A DNA stretch of 21,612 bases from a virus. The stretch is from the IMG/VR virus record IMGVR_UViG_3300024346_000593, positions 1 through 21,612 of that record. One strand, 5' to 3'. Both the position numbers and the translations under genes were made by a program. Position 1 is the first letter of the stretch; every line of letters starts with the position of its first letter. Positions 12,677 to 20,894 of the stretch are shown piece by piece. The notes beneath the pieces were generated by a model, which saw only the letters and a list, made by a program, of their open reading frames with translations, ran no database searches and had not been told where the DNA came from.

Positions 12677-14170
12677 TTATTCAAAACCATAAATAGGTTG
12701 ATAAGTAAATTGAATAACTTGAGAAGCAGTAGCAGTACCTACTAAGAACTTACCAACTAATGCAACAAATTCTCCGGGATTTACAAAAATAGGAGCATCA
12801 CCTAGGTCTAGGAAAATTGAACCTGATTGTGGTTGTTGACCAATAGCTGCACCTACGGGCCATGTCATAAAACCTAATGATAATCTTCGTGGAGCCTTAG
12901 CAGCAGCACCTTCAGCAGTAGCCAGTGAAACTGCACTGTGACCGTATGCTAATGAGAATTGAATTGTTGTAGCTGTAGTAGCAACTGCAGCACCAATATT
13001 AACCGCATCTAATCTGATACCTCGTAGAACTAGTCTACGCCCTTGAACGTTAACTGTACCTAATGGAACTTGATAACTAGACCAAATACCATCAGTAGCG
13101 GCGGCTACTGCTGCAATTACTGCACCTTGACCACCTAGGCCACCCGGTAAGTTAGCTGTTAAAGCAGTATTAGAAGGTGCTGCTGCTGTAGGATTGGTAC
13201 TGTTTACATAGGTAGCTAAACTACCCATTGTACCACCACTTAAACCTTGGTAAGAACCCATTAAACGGCTTCCGTTTGTACTAGGAGTTGTACTTAGATT
13301 AGTACCACCTAGTCTGATGTTATAGGCCCCTGCCGTACATTGTAGAATACCACCCGCCGCACCACCAACAATACGATGTTTAATGAAAGCATTACCTGAT
13401 GCTGCCATAAACATTCTACTCTGGGCAGCAGGTTGTGGTAATGTTCCTAAGCAAACAGCACCAGTTCCATCATTTACCCAAAATTGTGCATCTACTGTAC
13501 TTGAATAGCAAATAAATTGATAACGTTTAGAGTTATCATAAAGCCACGTACCCGTTCCATTAGCCAATGGAAAAATACCAGTAGTTACTTCCGCACCGTT
13601 AAACGATGCAACACCTTGTAATCCTGCAGAGCTTAATCTAAAGAAAACACCGTCTGTAGGAGCAACTAAAGCTGTGCTAGGTATACCTACACCAAACTCA
13701 ACAAAAGAATTAGCTTGTGGTTGTGCGGAAAAACCTAATTCGAAATCAGCACTCAGTGTGGTAGTACCAAACATCGGAAATGCTGCCCAAGTGCTGAATA
13801 CACTACCTGAATTAACAGTAGTAGTAGAACCGGAGTTAGTAGTAAGCTGTCCCGCTGTCCAAGCGTTTGTTAATGTTGTGGTTAAATATTGGTGTTTACC
13901 TGTGTTTTGTGCGGTGTAGTTAAATACTTCATCATCCAATAGGATATCTTGACTTACTCGTGATCTGTAATCTACATCTACTTCAGGGGAACGTAGTAAC
14001 ACTTGACCAGTCAGTGAACCATCATCATTTTCACCAAAAGTCTTTACTGCACCCACATTACCGGGGTTTGTTGCACTATCAGTTTCGGTAATTACTTTAG
14101 CAAAACCACCTGTTAATACTTCTTGTTTTAGGCCAGATACACCGCCTACTGCTGTTACTTCCATTGACAT
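12677..14170 (-). CDS. Virion structural protein, probable fibre or surface protein
   Basis: 497 residues, rich in Gly, Ala, Thr and Ser, without signal peptide or membrane segment. The N-terminus (MEVTAVGGVSGLKQEVLTGG, then GAVKTFGENDDGSLTGQVLL and SPEVDVDYRSRVSQDILLDD) resembles a conserved attachment region found in phage structural proteins. The centre (FELGFSAQPQANSFVEFGVG, RYQFICYSSTVDAQFWVNDG) looks like a concanavalin/lectin-type beta sandwich. The C-terminal third has alternating strands (QGRRLVLRGIRLDAVNIGAA). I do not recognise a named family with certainty. It lies in the fibre cassette between portal and head protease, so a capsid- or neck-bound surface protein is likely. Confidence 0.6.
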   Translation of the reverse strand: MSMEVTAVGGVSGLKQEVLTGGFAKVITETDSATNPGNVGAVKTFGENDDGSLTGQVLLRSPEVDVDYRSRVSQDILLDDEVFNYTAQNTGKHQYLTTTLTNAWTAGQLTTNSGSTTTVNSGSVFSTWAAFPMFGTTTLSADFELGFSAQPQANSFVEFGVGIPSTALVAPTDGVFFRLSSAGLQGVASFNGAEVTTGIFPLANGTGTWLYDNSKRYQFICYSSTVDAQFWVNDGTGAVCLGTLPQPAAQSRMFMAASGNAFIKHRIVGGAAGGILQCTAGAYNIRLGGTNLSTTPSTNGSRLMGSYQGLSGGTMGSLATYVNSTNPTAAAPSNTALTANLPGGLGGQGAVIAAVAAATDGIWSSYQVPLGTVNVQGRRLVLRGIRLDAVNIGAAVATTATTIQFSLAYGHSAVSLATAEGAAAKAPRRLSLGFMTWPVGAAIGQQPQSGSIFLDLGDAPIFVNPGEFVALVGKFLVGTATASQVIQFTYQPIYGFE

Positions 14171-14198
14171 ATATTATTCCTTTAATTATTTAGTATGA

Positions 14199-14666
14199 TT
14201 AATCTGTCCATACCCAATTGAGAGTGTACGTTCCTTGTAGTTTATGAATACTACGTACATAAATAGTAAACCCTGTACTAGGTGTAGGGGTCGATGTGCT
14301 AATACCTATGAAAGTACTTAAGTATCTGTGGTCACTTGCAGTATGATCTGAACTTGTTGCATCTGCACTAATAAATACATTAACTTTACTTGTATTTAAA
14401 ATACTACCTTGACCTGTTACGGTAATAGAGGCTTCATTGTTACCGGGGAAACTTCCGAAGTTAACCAATGCTGTTCCTGAATAAGTTGGTGATCCAGAAC
14501 CACCTCCAGAACTTACAGAAGTCCATGTAGAACCGTTCCAGTACATTGGTTTACCTAGACTAGTACTCCAACACCAAGCTCCTGTAACCCCCGGATCGGG
14601 GGAAGTAGCAGCCTCAGCTACAGCAAGGTTAGGCAACTGTTTGAATGATAGTTCTTTAGTTGCCAT
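14199..14666 (-). CDS. Small fibre-like structural protein
   Basis: 155 residues. The N-terminus (MATKELSFKQLPNLAVAEAA, then TGAWCWSTSLGKPMYWNGSTW) has the short repeat common at the base of phage fibres. A Gly/Ser linker (SSGGGSGS, about 52-59) leads to a beta domain (LVNFGSFPGNNEASITVTGQG, ending TYTLNWVWTD) of a type seen in phage tail and head fibre tips. Function unknown; probably part of a surface fibre. It lies four bases after the stop of the 328-residue fibre gene, so the two are likely co-translated. Confidence 0.55.
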   Translation of the reverse strand: MATKELSFKQLPNLAVAEAATSPDPGVTGAWCWSTSLGKPMYWNGSTWTSVSSGGGSGSPTYSGTALVNFGSFPGNNEASITVTGQGSILNTSKVNVFISADATSSDHTASDHRYLSTFIGISTSTPTPSTGFTIYVRSIHKLQGTYTLNWVWTD

Positions 14667-14670
14667 TTAG

Positions 14671-15657
14671 TTATCCTTGTACTAGAACACGCAATGCATT
14701 ACTAGTTGGAGCTACAGCAAAACCTAAAGTAACTTGAGAAGTGCTATTTCTAGTCACATCGCATTCTACAGTTGCACCAGTTGCATTTTCAAATACTTGA
14801 ACTTGAACATCAAGTGTAGATAACCCATGAGATACTGCAATACTAGTAGCAGAACCGTCACCGATGCTAGTTGCGTATTTTCTAACAACAACTGCAGTGT
14901 CAATTGAAATAACACTACCACCGATAGAAATACCTGTACCTTGTGAATATGAAGTACCAGCACCAATTTGTGTAAATGATAATGAAGTAGTACCAACTAC
15001 GATAGGATCATTTGTAACTAATCTCCACTGAGTATCTGCTAGAGTAGTACCTTCTGTAATCATCACAGAAAGGCCAGCAGTTACCTCTGCATTTACATCG
15101 GCATCTGTACTTCGTGACCAAGCACCAGCAGCAGCTACATAGATACCGTTAGCTGAACCAGTACTTTGATCTTTTACTAAAACACGATCATTTGCTACTA
15201 GAGTAACACCGTCGATTGTTAGTAAACCAGACAAAGCACCTAAGTTAGCTGTTGTACCTACACGAACTGACTGTTTCCAATCTGTACCGTTTACAGCAGC
15301 ATCAACATATCCCTTAGTTGCAGCATCTGAATCAACAGTAGGAGTTGCTAAACCTGTAATCTTCTGTGAGTTAAGGGACACAGAAGCTGTAGGAGCAGCC
15401 ATTTGGTCTAATCGACTAGTTTGTACTGCTGTGTTAAAATCACTGATTGTAGATGCTGGTTGAGTACCTGTGTGGTTAGCTCGTGCAGTTGGATCAATCC
15501 AAGTTGAAGCGTTTCTGAACTCTAGTCTACCTGATGTACTATTGTAGTAAATCTGACCGGGAGAAGGTGTAGAAGGAGCAGAAGCTAATACTTGTACTAC
15601 AGCATTTTGAATTTCATTTTTACTAAAATCAACTGCTGTTAAAAATTTACGTGCCAT
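14671..15657 (-). CDS. Fibre protein with tail-fibre collar repeat
   Basis: 328 residues. MARKFLTAVDFSKNEIQNAV and PGQIYYNSTSGRLEFRNAST are typical of the N-terminal attachment end of phage fibres. SLNSQKITGLATPTVDSDAA followed by TKGYVDA (about 94-120) is the well-known phage tail-fibre repeat. The middle (TIDGVTLVANDRVLVKDQST, then GSANGIYVAAAGAWSRSTDA) is a beta domain also seen in such fibres. The last ~60 residues share a domain with the neighbouring 119-residue protein. Likely a trimeric virion fibre. Confidence 0.7.
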   Translation of the reverse strand: MARKFLTAVDFSKNEIQNAVVQVLASAPSTPSPGQIYYNSTSGRLEFRNASTWIDPTARANHTGTQPASTISDFNTAVQTSRLDQMAAPTASVSLNSQKITGLATPTVDSDAATKGYVDAAVNGTDWKQSVRVGTTANLGALSGLLTIDGVTLVANDRVLVKDQSTGSANGIYVAAAGAWSRSTDADVNAEVTAGLSVMITEGTTLADTQWRLVTNDPIVVGTTSLSFTQIGAGTSYSQGTGISIGGSVISIDTAVVVRKYATSIGDGSATSIAVSHGLSTLDVQVQVFENATGATVECDVTRNSTSQVTLGFAVAPTSNALRVLVQG

Positions 15658-15669
15658 AATTTATCCTAA

Positions 15670-16029
15670 TTAATTTAAATATGCTGTACCGGAAAATGAA
15701 GCAGAAAACGTAATTATTAGCTGCTGATTGTTGACGTAATTAACGTCACCTTCAACCTCGTCACCTGATGAATCAATAACAGTATAGTTAGGGAATTTAC
15801 CTAAATTATGAGTTATGGTCCAAACAGCACTTGCTGGAGATTGAACATGTAGAAAGTTTGCATCAGAACCCGCTGTAGCTGGAATATTAACCCACTTACC
15901 GCTTGAGTACTTTAACACATCTTCATCTACTGGAGACTGGATATCCACATCTGTCAATGATGCTAAAGCACTAACAGATGTATCTGCAATAGTAACAGTA
16001 TTTGGTTTTGGAGCTACTACTACAATCAT
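15670..16029 (-). CDS. Short fibre-like protein
   Basis: 119 residues. ALASLTDVDIQSPVDEDVLK then YSSGKWVNIP (about 21-50) is the common fibre segment 'LsDvdxxxPxdgdvLkYxsgkWvN'. The rest, with ITHNLGKFPNYTVIDSSGDE and GDVNYVNNQQLIITFSASFS then GTAYLN, is a compact beta domain found at fibre ends. Its start codon overlaps the stop of the upstream gene by four bases (ATGA type), so translation is coupled. Role in the virion inferred. Confidence 0.6.
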   Translation of the reverse strand: MIVVVAPKPNTVTIADTSVSALASLTDVDIQSPVDEDVLKYSSGKWVNIPATAGSDANFLHVQSPASAVWTITHNLGKFPNYTVIDSSGDEVEGDVNYVNNQQLIITFSASFSGTAYLN

Positions 16030-16370
16030 GTTCTACTCACAGTCGGATTAATAGTAACTGAACCGGAAATAATTTTTACTTTATCTCCGGTTGGTGTAGT
16101 TTGTATTAAATCATAAGAACCAATGTTCATTACTAACTTACTAGTTTCAGTTGGTGGTAGTTTGATATCCACAATACCAAGTAAAGGAGTAACTGCCAAT
16201 AAACCATTTGAGTTTGTTGCATTGATTCTATAATCCGTAGAGAACACATGATCGCGGATTTGAAGTAGAAAAGAGCTTCCAGTTAAATCCAAGGGAGAAT
16301 TATCATCGTTCTTAAGTTGAACTGTTTCAACAAAACTAAGACCTCTATTTATACTTAAGTTATATTCCAT
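16026..16370 (-). CDS. Baseplate/fibre adaptor-like protein
   Basis: 114 residues. A beta protein with LSFVETVQLKNDDNSPLDLT, SSFLLQIRDHVFSTDYRIN and the end VKIISGSVTINPTVSR. The pattern 'Dltgxsfxxqird...G.vxhxlpxxxt..h...xYdhhxxxxxG.hxxhhxGxhxh.p.vtr' is that of small beta-sandwich proteins found next to fibre genes (BppU N-terminal-like). It sits two bases after the portal gene and overlaps the next fibre gene, so it may link fibres to the portal or neck. Family call is tentative. Confidence 0.55.
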   Translation of the reverse strand: MEYNLSINRGLSFVETVQLKNDDNSPLDLTGSSFLLQIRDHVFSTDYRINATNSNGLLAVTPLLGIVDIKLPPTETSKLVMNIGSYDLIQTTPTGDKVKIISGSVTINPTVSRT

Positions 16371-16372
16371 AT

Positions 16373-17839
16373 TTAACCTGTGTTCTCTACGTTGTTACTA
16401 GAAGTGTCGTTACCACTCGGAGATAATGCAGTACCTTCACCAGCAGTTTTCATTCCTTCACCAGATTTAGAAGTATTACCTGTCAAGATTTCAGTCTGCG
16501 GTGCAAGATCAACAGGAAGTTCATCAATACCAAGCGAGTTACGTACTGAGTTAAGTACTTCACGATCAAGCTCAAGTAAACCTGTACTAGAATAACGCTG
16601 AAATGCTTTACTAACTGATTCTAAATCTGTATCATCAATACCATCATAATCTAAAGTACCTGCGCGTGATACATTCCATCCGTTGAGTTCATATGTTTGC
16701 TCAATTAGTTCTTTGTTAAGAACCTCAGCAATAACCTTAATCATTGTTTCGGCAGCAATACCTGTCATACTGTTCTTTAACGAACCAAGAGCAAAGGAAC
16801 CAACTTGAGTTTGTCCCATTGATGTTACTTCAGAGAAAAGTGATGTTACAATTAGGTTCTTGTAGTAATCTTTAATCTTGTTTAGATCAAAAGCTTTCTT
16901 ACCATCCATTGAAAGTAATTCAAGTTTAAATAAAGGTTGCTTAGACACTTCATCGTAAGCTAACGGAAGTAGAAACGCTGTCTGCTGATTCATTTGAAGA
17001 TTACGCAGAGCATTCTCGTAATAAACCTTGATAGCTTTCTGAGAAGGACTAGCATCTTCACTTAGATACTGCGGAGGAATACTCAGTACTGGAATACCAG
17101 ATACATCCTTAGATACGGAGGTAGCTTCTAGGTCTTCTAGGGCTGTTAGGAAGCGCCAAGCAAGATAAGCATCCCTTAGTGGTGATTTACCGAAAGGATC
17201 ACCTCTGTGCTTACCTGATCGAAACAGCATAATCTTTGATCTAGGTAAAACAACTTCTTTACTTTCTCTACCACTGAATCGGTTGTATTGATCAGAGATG
17301 CCAGAAAGATTTTGCTTTACACCAAGGATATCATTACCATCTGGACTGAAGATAAACTTTTCAATAGTTTCTTGAGCACGAATAGGTAGTTTCTTCCAAC
17401 CAATAATACCATCATTATACTTACTACCATTTGAAGTATAACGCTTACGATATACTTTCTCATGTACAGAGAAACCAAACATATTCATTGATAATACATC
17501 ACGAATAAACTCAGGCCATGTACCTTCCATGTCATGCATCATTTCTTCAACAATTTTACACTGCCGTTTTTCTTCTTCAGATGCATCTTTTGGAGGAACC
17601 ATGTTCCACTTGGCTTTGCCTACGATATTATCGAACAATGTAAGCGCAGAATTAATTGCGCTATGTGCGCTCATAGTTTTATAGGTTTTAATGCTATGAG
17701 GAAAGTTCAGTTCTGACCGTAGTTCAGAGTCCGTTACCCCACCAAAGACGCTTAGACCTAAGTTACCCATTTCGGACAACTTAAACCTATCTGGTTGATC
17801 CACCTGAGTTTGCATTGATTGTAATTTTTTTGTTGCCAC
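16373..17839 (-). CDS. Portal protein
   Basis: 488 residues, GTG start with AAAGGAG six bases upstream. Features of the portal fold: HSAINSALTLFDNIVGKAKW at about 59-78, the clip/stem segment FGFSVHEKVYRKR, PRSKIMLFRSGKHRGDPFGK then SPLRDAYLAWRFLTALEDLE (about 200-238), and a C-terminal region with MGQTQVGSFALGSLKNSMTG. This pattern is closest to the DUF935/Mu gp29-like portals. The C-terminal ~35 residues are Ser/Gly/Asn-rich and probably disordered. Twelve copies would form the ring through which terminase packages DNA. The gene lies 34 bases after the large terminase gene. Confidence 0.85.
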   Translation of the reverse strand: MATKKLQSMQTQVDQPDRFKLSEMGNLGLSVFGGVTDSELRSELNFPHSIKTYKTMSAHSAINSALTLFDNIVGKAKWNMVPPKDASEEEKRQCKIVEEMMHDMEGTWPEFIRDVLSMNMFGFSVHEKVYRKRYTSNGSKYNDGIIGWKKLPIRAQETIEKFIFSPDGNDILGVKQNLSGISDQYNRFSGRESKEVVLPRSKIMLFRSGKHRGDPFGKSPLRDAYLAWRFLTALEDLEATSVSKDVSGIPVLSIPPQYLSEDASPSQKAIKVYYENALRNLQMNQQTAFLLPLAYDEVSKQPLFKLELLSMDGKKAFDLNKIKDYYKNLIVTSLFSEVTSMGQTQVGSFALGSLKNSMTGIAAETMIKVIAEVLNKELIEQTYELNGWNVSRAGTLDYDGIDDTDLESVSKAFQRYSSTGLLELDREVLNSVRNSLGIDELPVDLAPQTEILTGNTSKSGEGMKTAGEGTALSPSGNDTSSNNVENTG

Positions 17840-17873
17840 TACAGGCTCCTTTATGGGTTATAATTTGCTATAA

Positions 17874-19355
17874 TTAAAATGTGAACGAAGGTAAAGACTG
17901 AAAGGATTGCATTGGAACAGAACTTTGATTAAAGTTTACATTCATCATTGGAGCGGAGGATACATTATTGAAAGTACCTAGCGTAAAATCAGGAATAACT
18001 TGAATGTTGTTTAGAACATAAAAAGCGTCTGAAGTAGCATCTGCTCTATCGTCGAATGTTTTATTAGTAAACTCTGTTTGCTCTAATTCGTTGATATAAT
18101 CTTCAGTCCAATCTGCTCTAACTACACTAACAAAGCCTGCTTCTGCTACTGAAGCAAAAGGAAGGAATCGTTGTAGCTTACCTTTATTTGGACGGATCAT
18201 CTTTACGGTAAATCCACGTTCACCTAGTTCTCGTGCAAGGTTTCTGCAGTAAGCACCAGCAGTAGCTCCCGGATCAAGTGGTAAACCAATGATACAATCT
18301 CTACCATCTTGTTCAGCACATTGAAAGATAGCACGTTCAACTTCATGAACACGTTTACGTAAAGTAATAACGTTCTCTACTGTGTACTTATTTGTTTTAT
18401 CATCCTTGGATAACAACACACCAGCAGTTGCATCAACCTTTGGATTAGCTTCAGATGCTTCTGAGAAAGCTAAATCCCATGCTCTACATCTACGTTTTGC
18501 TTGTGCATTAGCATATAATGTAAAATCAACCCATTCTCTTTTAAAGAATCCACTACGTTGTTCTCTGACCCATGCACCATACAGTAATCGTCTAGATTCA
18601 ACTGGAGGTAATGCTTTTAGTGTAGAAATGTAGTCTTTATTTTGTTCAAGACCAATTGGGTTATCGTAGATTGTACCGGGAATATACTTATATGATTTAA
18701 CTGGATTTTCTTTACCACTACCATGAATTCTATGTGCTTCGTCTTTATCATCGTAGAATACAATACCTGAAGAATCTTTTACGAAGTATCTTTCATCGTA
18801 TTTTTCCTTACGAACAGGTACTAGATTTTCATCTAACATATGTTCCACGAATTGCATCAAGAAAGATGATGGATCAGGGTTACATGTTGCGTGTGCTTGT
18901 AAAGGATAGGTTACGCGAGTAGAGCGCAAGCGAGACAAAGCATAAAACACGTTGTCACCGTCTAATTGCTGGCACTCATCGAATGCCATGCGGGAGTATT
19001 CCCGGCCTTGCAAGTTCATTCTATCTGCAGGTTTATCTAAGTAAGTAAACTGCAGTTCTGCACCGGATGAAAACACGATAGTTAAATCTCGGCTCTTGAT
19101 CCGCATCTTTGGATCAATTTTGGAATAAAGATTTATTGCTGCATCAAACAAACCGCCCGATCCAGATAACATCTTTGTTGATTTACGAATAATAACAGCA
19201 CGAGTTCCCGGATCGCTTATAATAGGGAGCATACTTCCAAGTAAACACATTGACTTACCCGCGAAAGCTGCACCTCCGTATATTGTGAACCAACTATCAC
19301 TTGTTAAAAACTGGGATTGTGGTTCGGATGCTGGAGCGAATACTATATTACTCAT
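17874..19355 (-). CDS. terL: Terminase large subunit
   Basis: 493 residues with both activities visible. ATPase: Walker A GGAAFAGKS at 27-35 (Lys34), Walker B SRMAFDE at 121-127 (Asp126, Glu127), and the coupling motif ATCNP at 156-160. RNase H-like nuclease: AWDLAF with Asp294, LPLDPGA with Asp361, and FDDRADATSD at 434-443 with acidic residues at 435, 436, 439 and 443. The protein pumps DNA into the prohead and cuts concatemers. It follows the small subunit with a seven-base gap. The C-terminal ~40 residues (Asn/Ser/Phe-rich) are likely flexible. One of the two surest calls in the window. Confidence 0.95.
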   Translation of the reverse strand: MSNIVFAPASEPQSQFLTSDSWFTIYGGAAFAGKSMCLLGSMLPIISDPGTRAVIIRKSTKMLSGSGGLFDAAINLYSKIDPKMRIKSRDLTIVFSSGAELQFTYLDKPADRMNLQGREYSRMAFDECQQLDGDNVFYALSRLRSTRVTYPLQAHATCNPDPSSFLMQFVEHMLDENLVPVRKEKYDERYFVKDSSGIVFYDDKDEAHRIHGSGKENPVKSYKYIPGTIYDNPIGLEQNKDYISTLKALPPVESRRLLYGAWVREQRSGFFKREWVDFTLYANAQAKRRCRAWDLAFSEASEANPKVDATAGVLLSKDDKTNKYTVENVITLRKRVHEVERAIFQCAEQDGRDCIIGLPLDPGATAGAYCRNLARELGERGFTVKMIRPNKGKLQRFLPFASVAEAGFVSVVRADWTEDYINELEQTEFTNKTFDDRADATSDAFYVLNNIQVIPDFTLGTFNNVSSAPMMNVNFNQSSVPMQSFQSLPSFTF

Positions 19356-19362
19356 TTTACTC

Positions 19363-19719
19363 CTATTCTGAAGGTTTAATCATTGTTAGTGAGAAGCTTG
19401 GTGCGTTAGGTTGAACTTCAGTTCCTTCGCTGTCTTCATCACCACCTTCATATGCATCTTTTAGTAAGTCTTTGTATAAAGAAATAAGTAAAGCTGCAGA
19501 TTTTAGTTTGTTACTATCATTTGCATCATCACGTTTCATAATCCTACTAGCTGTCATTACACTGTCAGCAATATGTGGTTTAATCTTACGTAGTAGACTT
19601 AATAATTCTTGTTCTTTAATTTCTCTACGTGTTTTTTCACGGTTAGGTTTGATTGTTCCTAGTCGATTAATTCTGCTATCCGGTACGCCACCGTTATCTA
19701 TTGTTTTTTTGAAGACCAT
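19363..19719 (-). CDS. terS: Terminase small subunit
   Basis: 118 residues directly upstream of the large subunit. The helical core (NREKTRREIKEQELLSLLRK, then IKPHIADSVMTASRIMKRDD and LKSAALLISLYKDLLKDAYE) is followed by an acidic stretch and a C-terminal strand (NAPSFSLTMIKPSE). This fits small terminases that recognise the packaging site and form a ring. There is no obvious helix-turn-helix, so the call relies on position and helix pattern. Its ribosome binding site (AAAGGA) is contained in the last codons of the HNH endonuclease gene, whose stop lies one base before this ATG. Confidence 0.75.
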   Translation of the reverse strand: MVFKKTIDNGGVPDSRINRLGTIKPNREKTRREIKEQELLSLLRKIKPHIADSVMTASRIMKRDDANDSNKLKSAALLISLYKDLLKDAYEGGDEDSEGTEVQPNAPSFSLTMIKPSE

Positions 19720-19720
19720 T

Positions 19721-20383
19721 TTATTCCTTTACATATCCGTGATATTTTTGTTCAAGTTCCATTCTGGAATAGATAGCATCCCATAGATAATCATAAAACT
19801 CTACTATTTCTACTTTAGTTTCTGGCTCTATAAACTTTACTCTCCACCGTTTAGTAGTTTTATGCCATGAAACTCCAGTTTTACCAGACTTATTCTTAGA
19901 AGACATTCTTTGGTTATAGGCTTGTGTTGAATCATCAGCCCATCTACAATTTTCTTTACAGTATCCAATATTATTATCTATCCTGTCAATTGAATAATCT
20001 TTAATATAACTTGAACCCATGTCATCAAAAAATCCAGCAAAAGATAACCATTTATCACAAACAGAAATACCTCTTTCACCATAATTTTTGTACATAGCAT
20101 TTTTAGTATCCATGCAACGAGATTTCATAGCAAACCAAGATTGATATATTTGAGTCCCATAATGTTTATGTCTTTCATGAATTGTTCCATCCTTTGTGCG
20201 AATAATACAACCACAAGATACAACTCTGCTACTTTTAAGTTGGCTTTTTCTAGCAAAAACAAAGTTTCCACATTCACATTGACATTTATACCTTAAGTAT
20301 GGATATCCACCTTCTGTTATAAAATTACTCTCGTCCTCAACAACTGTGAGTTTGCCAAATTTATGCCCAATTTGATATTTCAA
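19721..20383 (-). CDS. HNH homing endonuclease with zinc ribbon and AP2-like domain
   Basis: 220 residues, TTG start at 20383 with AGGGGA six bases upstream. N-terminal zinc ribbon: Cys34, Cys36 and Cys38 (CQCECG), with Cys57 and Cys59 (SCGC). HNH core of the phage type: HYGTQIYQSWFAMKSRC at 74-90, NYGERGISVC at 100-109, SIDRIDNN at 131-138, CRWADDSTQAYNQR at 146-159. AP2-like DNA-binding segment at about 166-215 (GKTGVSWHKTTKRWRVKF). Unlike the other three nucleases here it has no GIY-YIG domain. It is inserted just before the small terminase gene and behind a 14-bp inverted repeat. A free-standing homing enzyme, target unknown. Confidence 0.9.
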   Translation of the reverse strand: MKYQIGHKFGKLTVVEDESNFITEGGYPYLRYKCQCECGNFVFARKSQLKSSRVVSCGCIIRTKDGTIHERHKHYGTQIYQSWFAMKSRCMDTKNAMYKNYGERGISVCDKWLSFAGFFDDMGSSYIKDYSIDRIDNNIGYCKENCRWADDSTQAYNQRMSSKNKSGKTGVSWHKTTKRWRVKFIEPETKVEIVEFYDYLWDAIYSRMELEQKYHGYVKE

Positions 20384-20394
20384 AATAATCCCCT

Positions 20395-20460
20395 AAAGTT
20401 AAGTTACTGATATTTGCAACAGGGTGCAAAGCAGAACCCTAATAAGAGTAACTTAACTTT
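20395..20460. repeat. 14-bp inverted repeat (large hairpin) before the HNH gene
   Basis: AAAGTTAAGTTACT at 20395-20408 and AGTAACTTAACTTT at 20447-20460 are perfect inverted copies enclosing 38 bases. Inside, AGGGT/ACCCT (20421-20425, 20436-20440) or TTTGCA/TGCAAA (20413-20418, 20425-20430) can pair alternatively. The structure ends two bases before the AGGGGA ribosome binding site of the HNH gene, so it could control that start or mark an insertion boundary. Confidence 0.85.
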
Positions 20461-20894
20461 AACGAACTACCTATTGCTTTGCTTTTATCCGTTGCATGGA
20501 TATGATTTACTTACCCGCGCAGAAACGCGAATAGCTCCCTGAAGGAGCTTGAAATAAGTACTGGTTATGCTTATCCAGTGTTGACTTGAGGCGCAACCAA
20601 ATCATGCCTTCGTGGTTATTTCAGTATAACCAGTATTAGGGCAGGTTACATAATCCTGCGGTTGAATTTTCGTACCAACTGTTTATCTGATCACGCTAAT
20701 ATTTATCTGTAGCTTTGGCAAACTATATCAGTAGGAGTTAGATAGACTCCTTGTTACGTGACTTTAGTTATCACGGACGCCTAGAACTTTCGTTCTTAAC
20801 CGCAGCATCAACGGACCCTAAGGAGGTTAGGTTTGTACAAAATGTACATTATAGTAGACATTTGATAGTAAACGTATATTATAAGATACACTAT
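20461..20894. other. Structured noncoding spacer between tRNA-Thr and the HNH gene
   Basis: No convincing gene in 434 bases. On the minus strand there are several small hairpins: AGAAC-GAAA-GTTCT (about 20796-20783), AGGAGT-CTATCTA-ACTCCT (about 20750-20732), TGGTTAT-ACTGAA-ATAACCA (about 20632-20613), and AGCTCC-TTCAG-GGAGCT (about 20550-20534). No complete tRNA cloverleaf or known riboswitch is recognisable. Degenerate RNA genes or a leader for the terminase operon are possible. Confidence 0.5.
20848..20853 (-). promoter_or_regulatory. Possible -10 element upstream of the HNH-terminase genes
   Basis: TATAAT at 20853-20848, 41 bases beyond the tRNA-Thr 3' end, with no good -35. It would start a transcript running through the structured spacer towards the HNH and terminase genes. 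Weak. Confidence 0.3.

Noticed and set aside
14766-14996. A 76-codon minus-strand frame inside the 328-residue fibre gene
   Set aside because: It lies in another frame of a clear fibre gene and is Leu/Val-rich from shifted codons; no ribosome binding site.
20640-20830. Short matches to the 3' end of 16S rRNA (CCTGCGGTTG, GTAACAAGG, ACCTCCTTA)
   Set aside because: They lie on mixed strands and in the wrong order, each only 9-10 bases, so chance is the simpler explanation.
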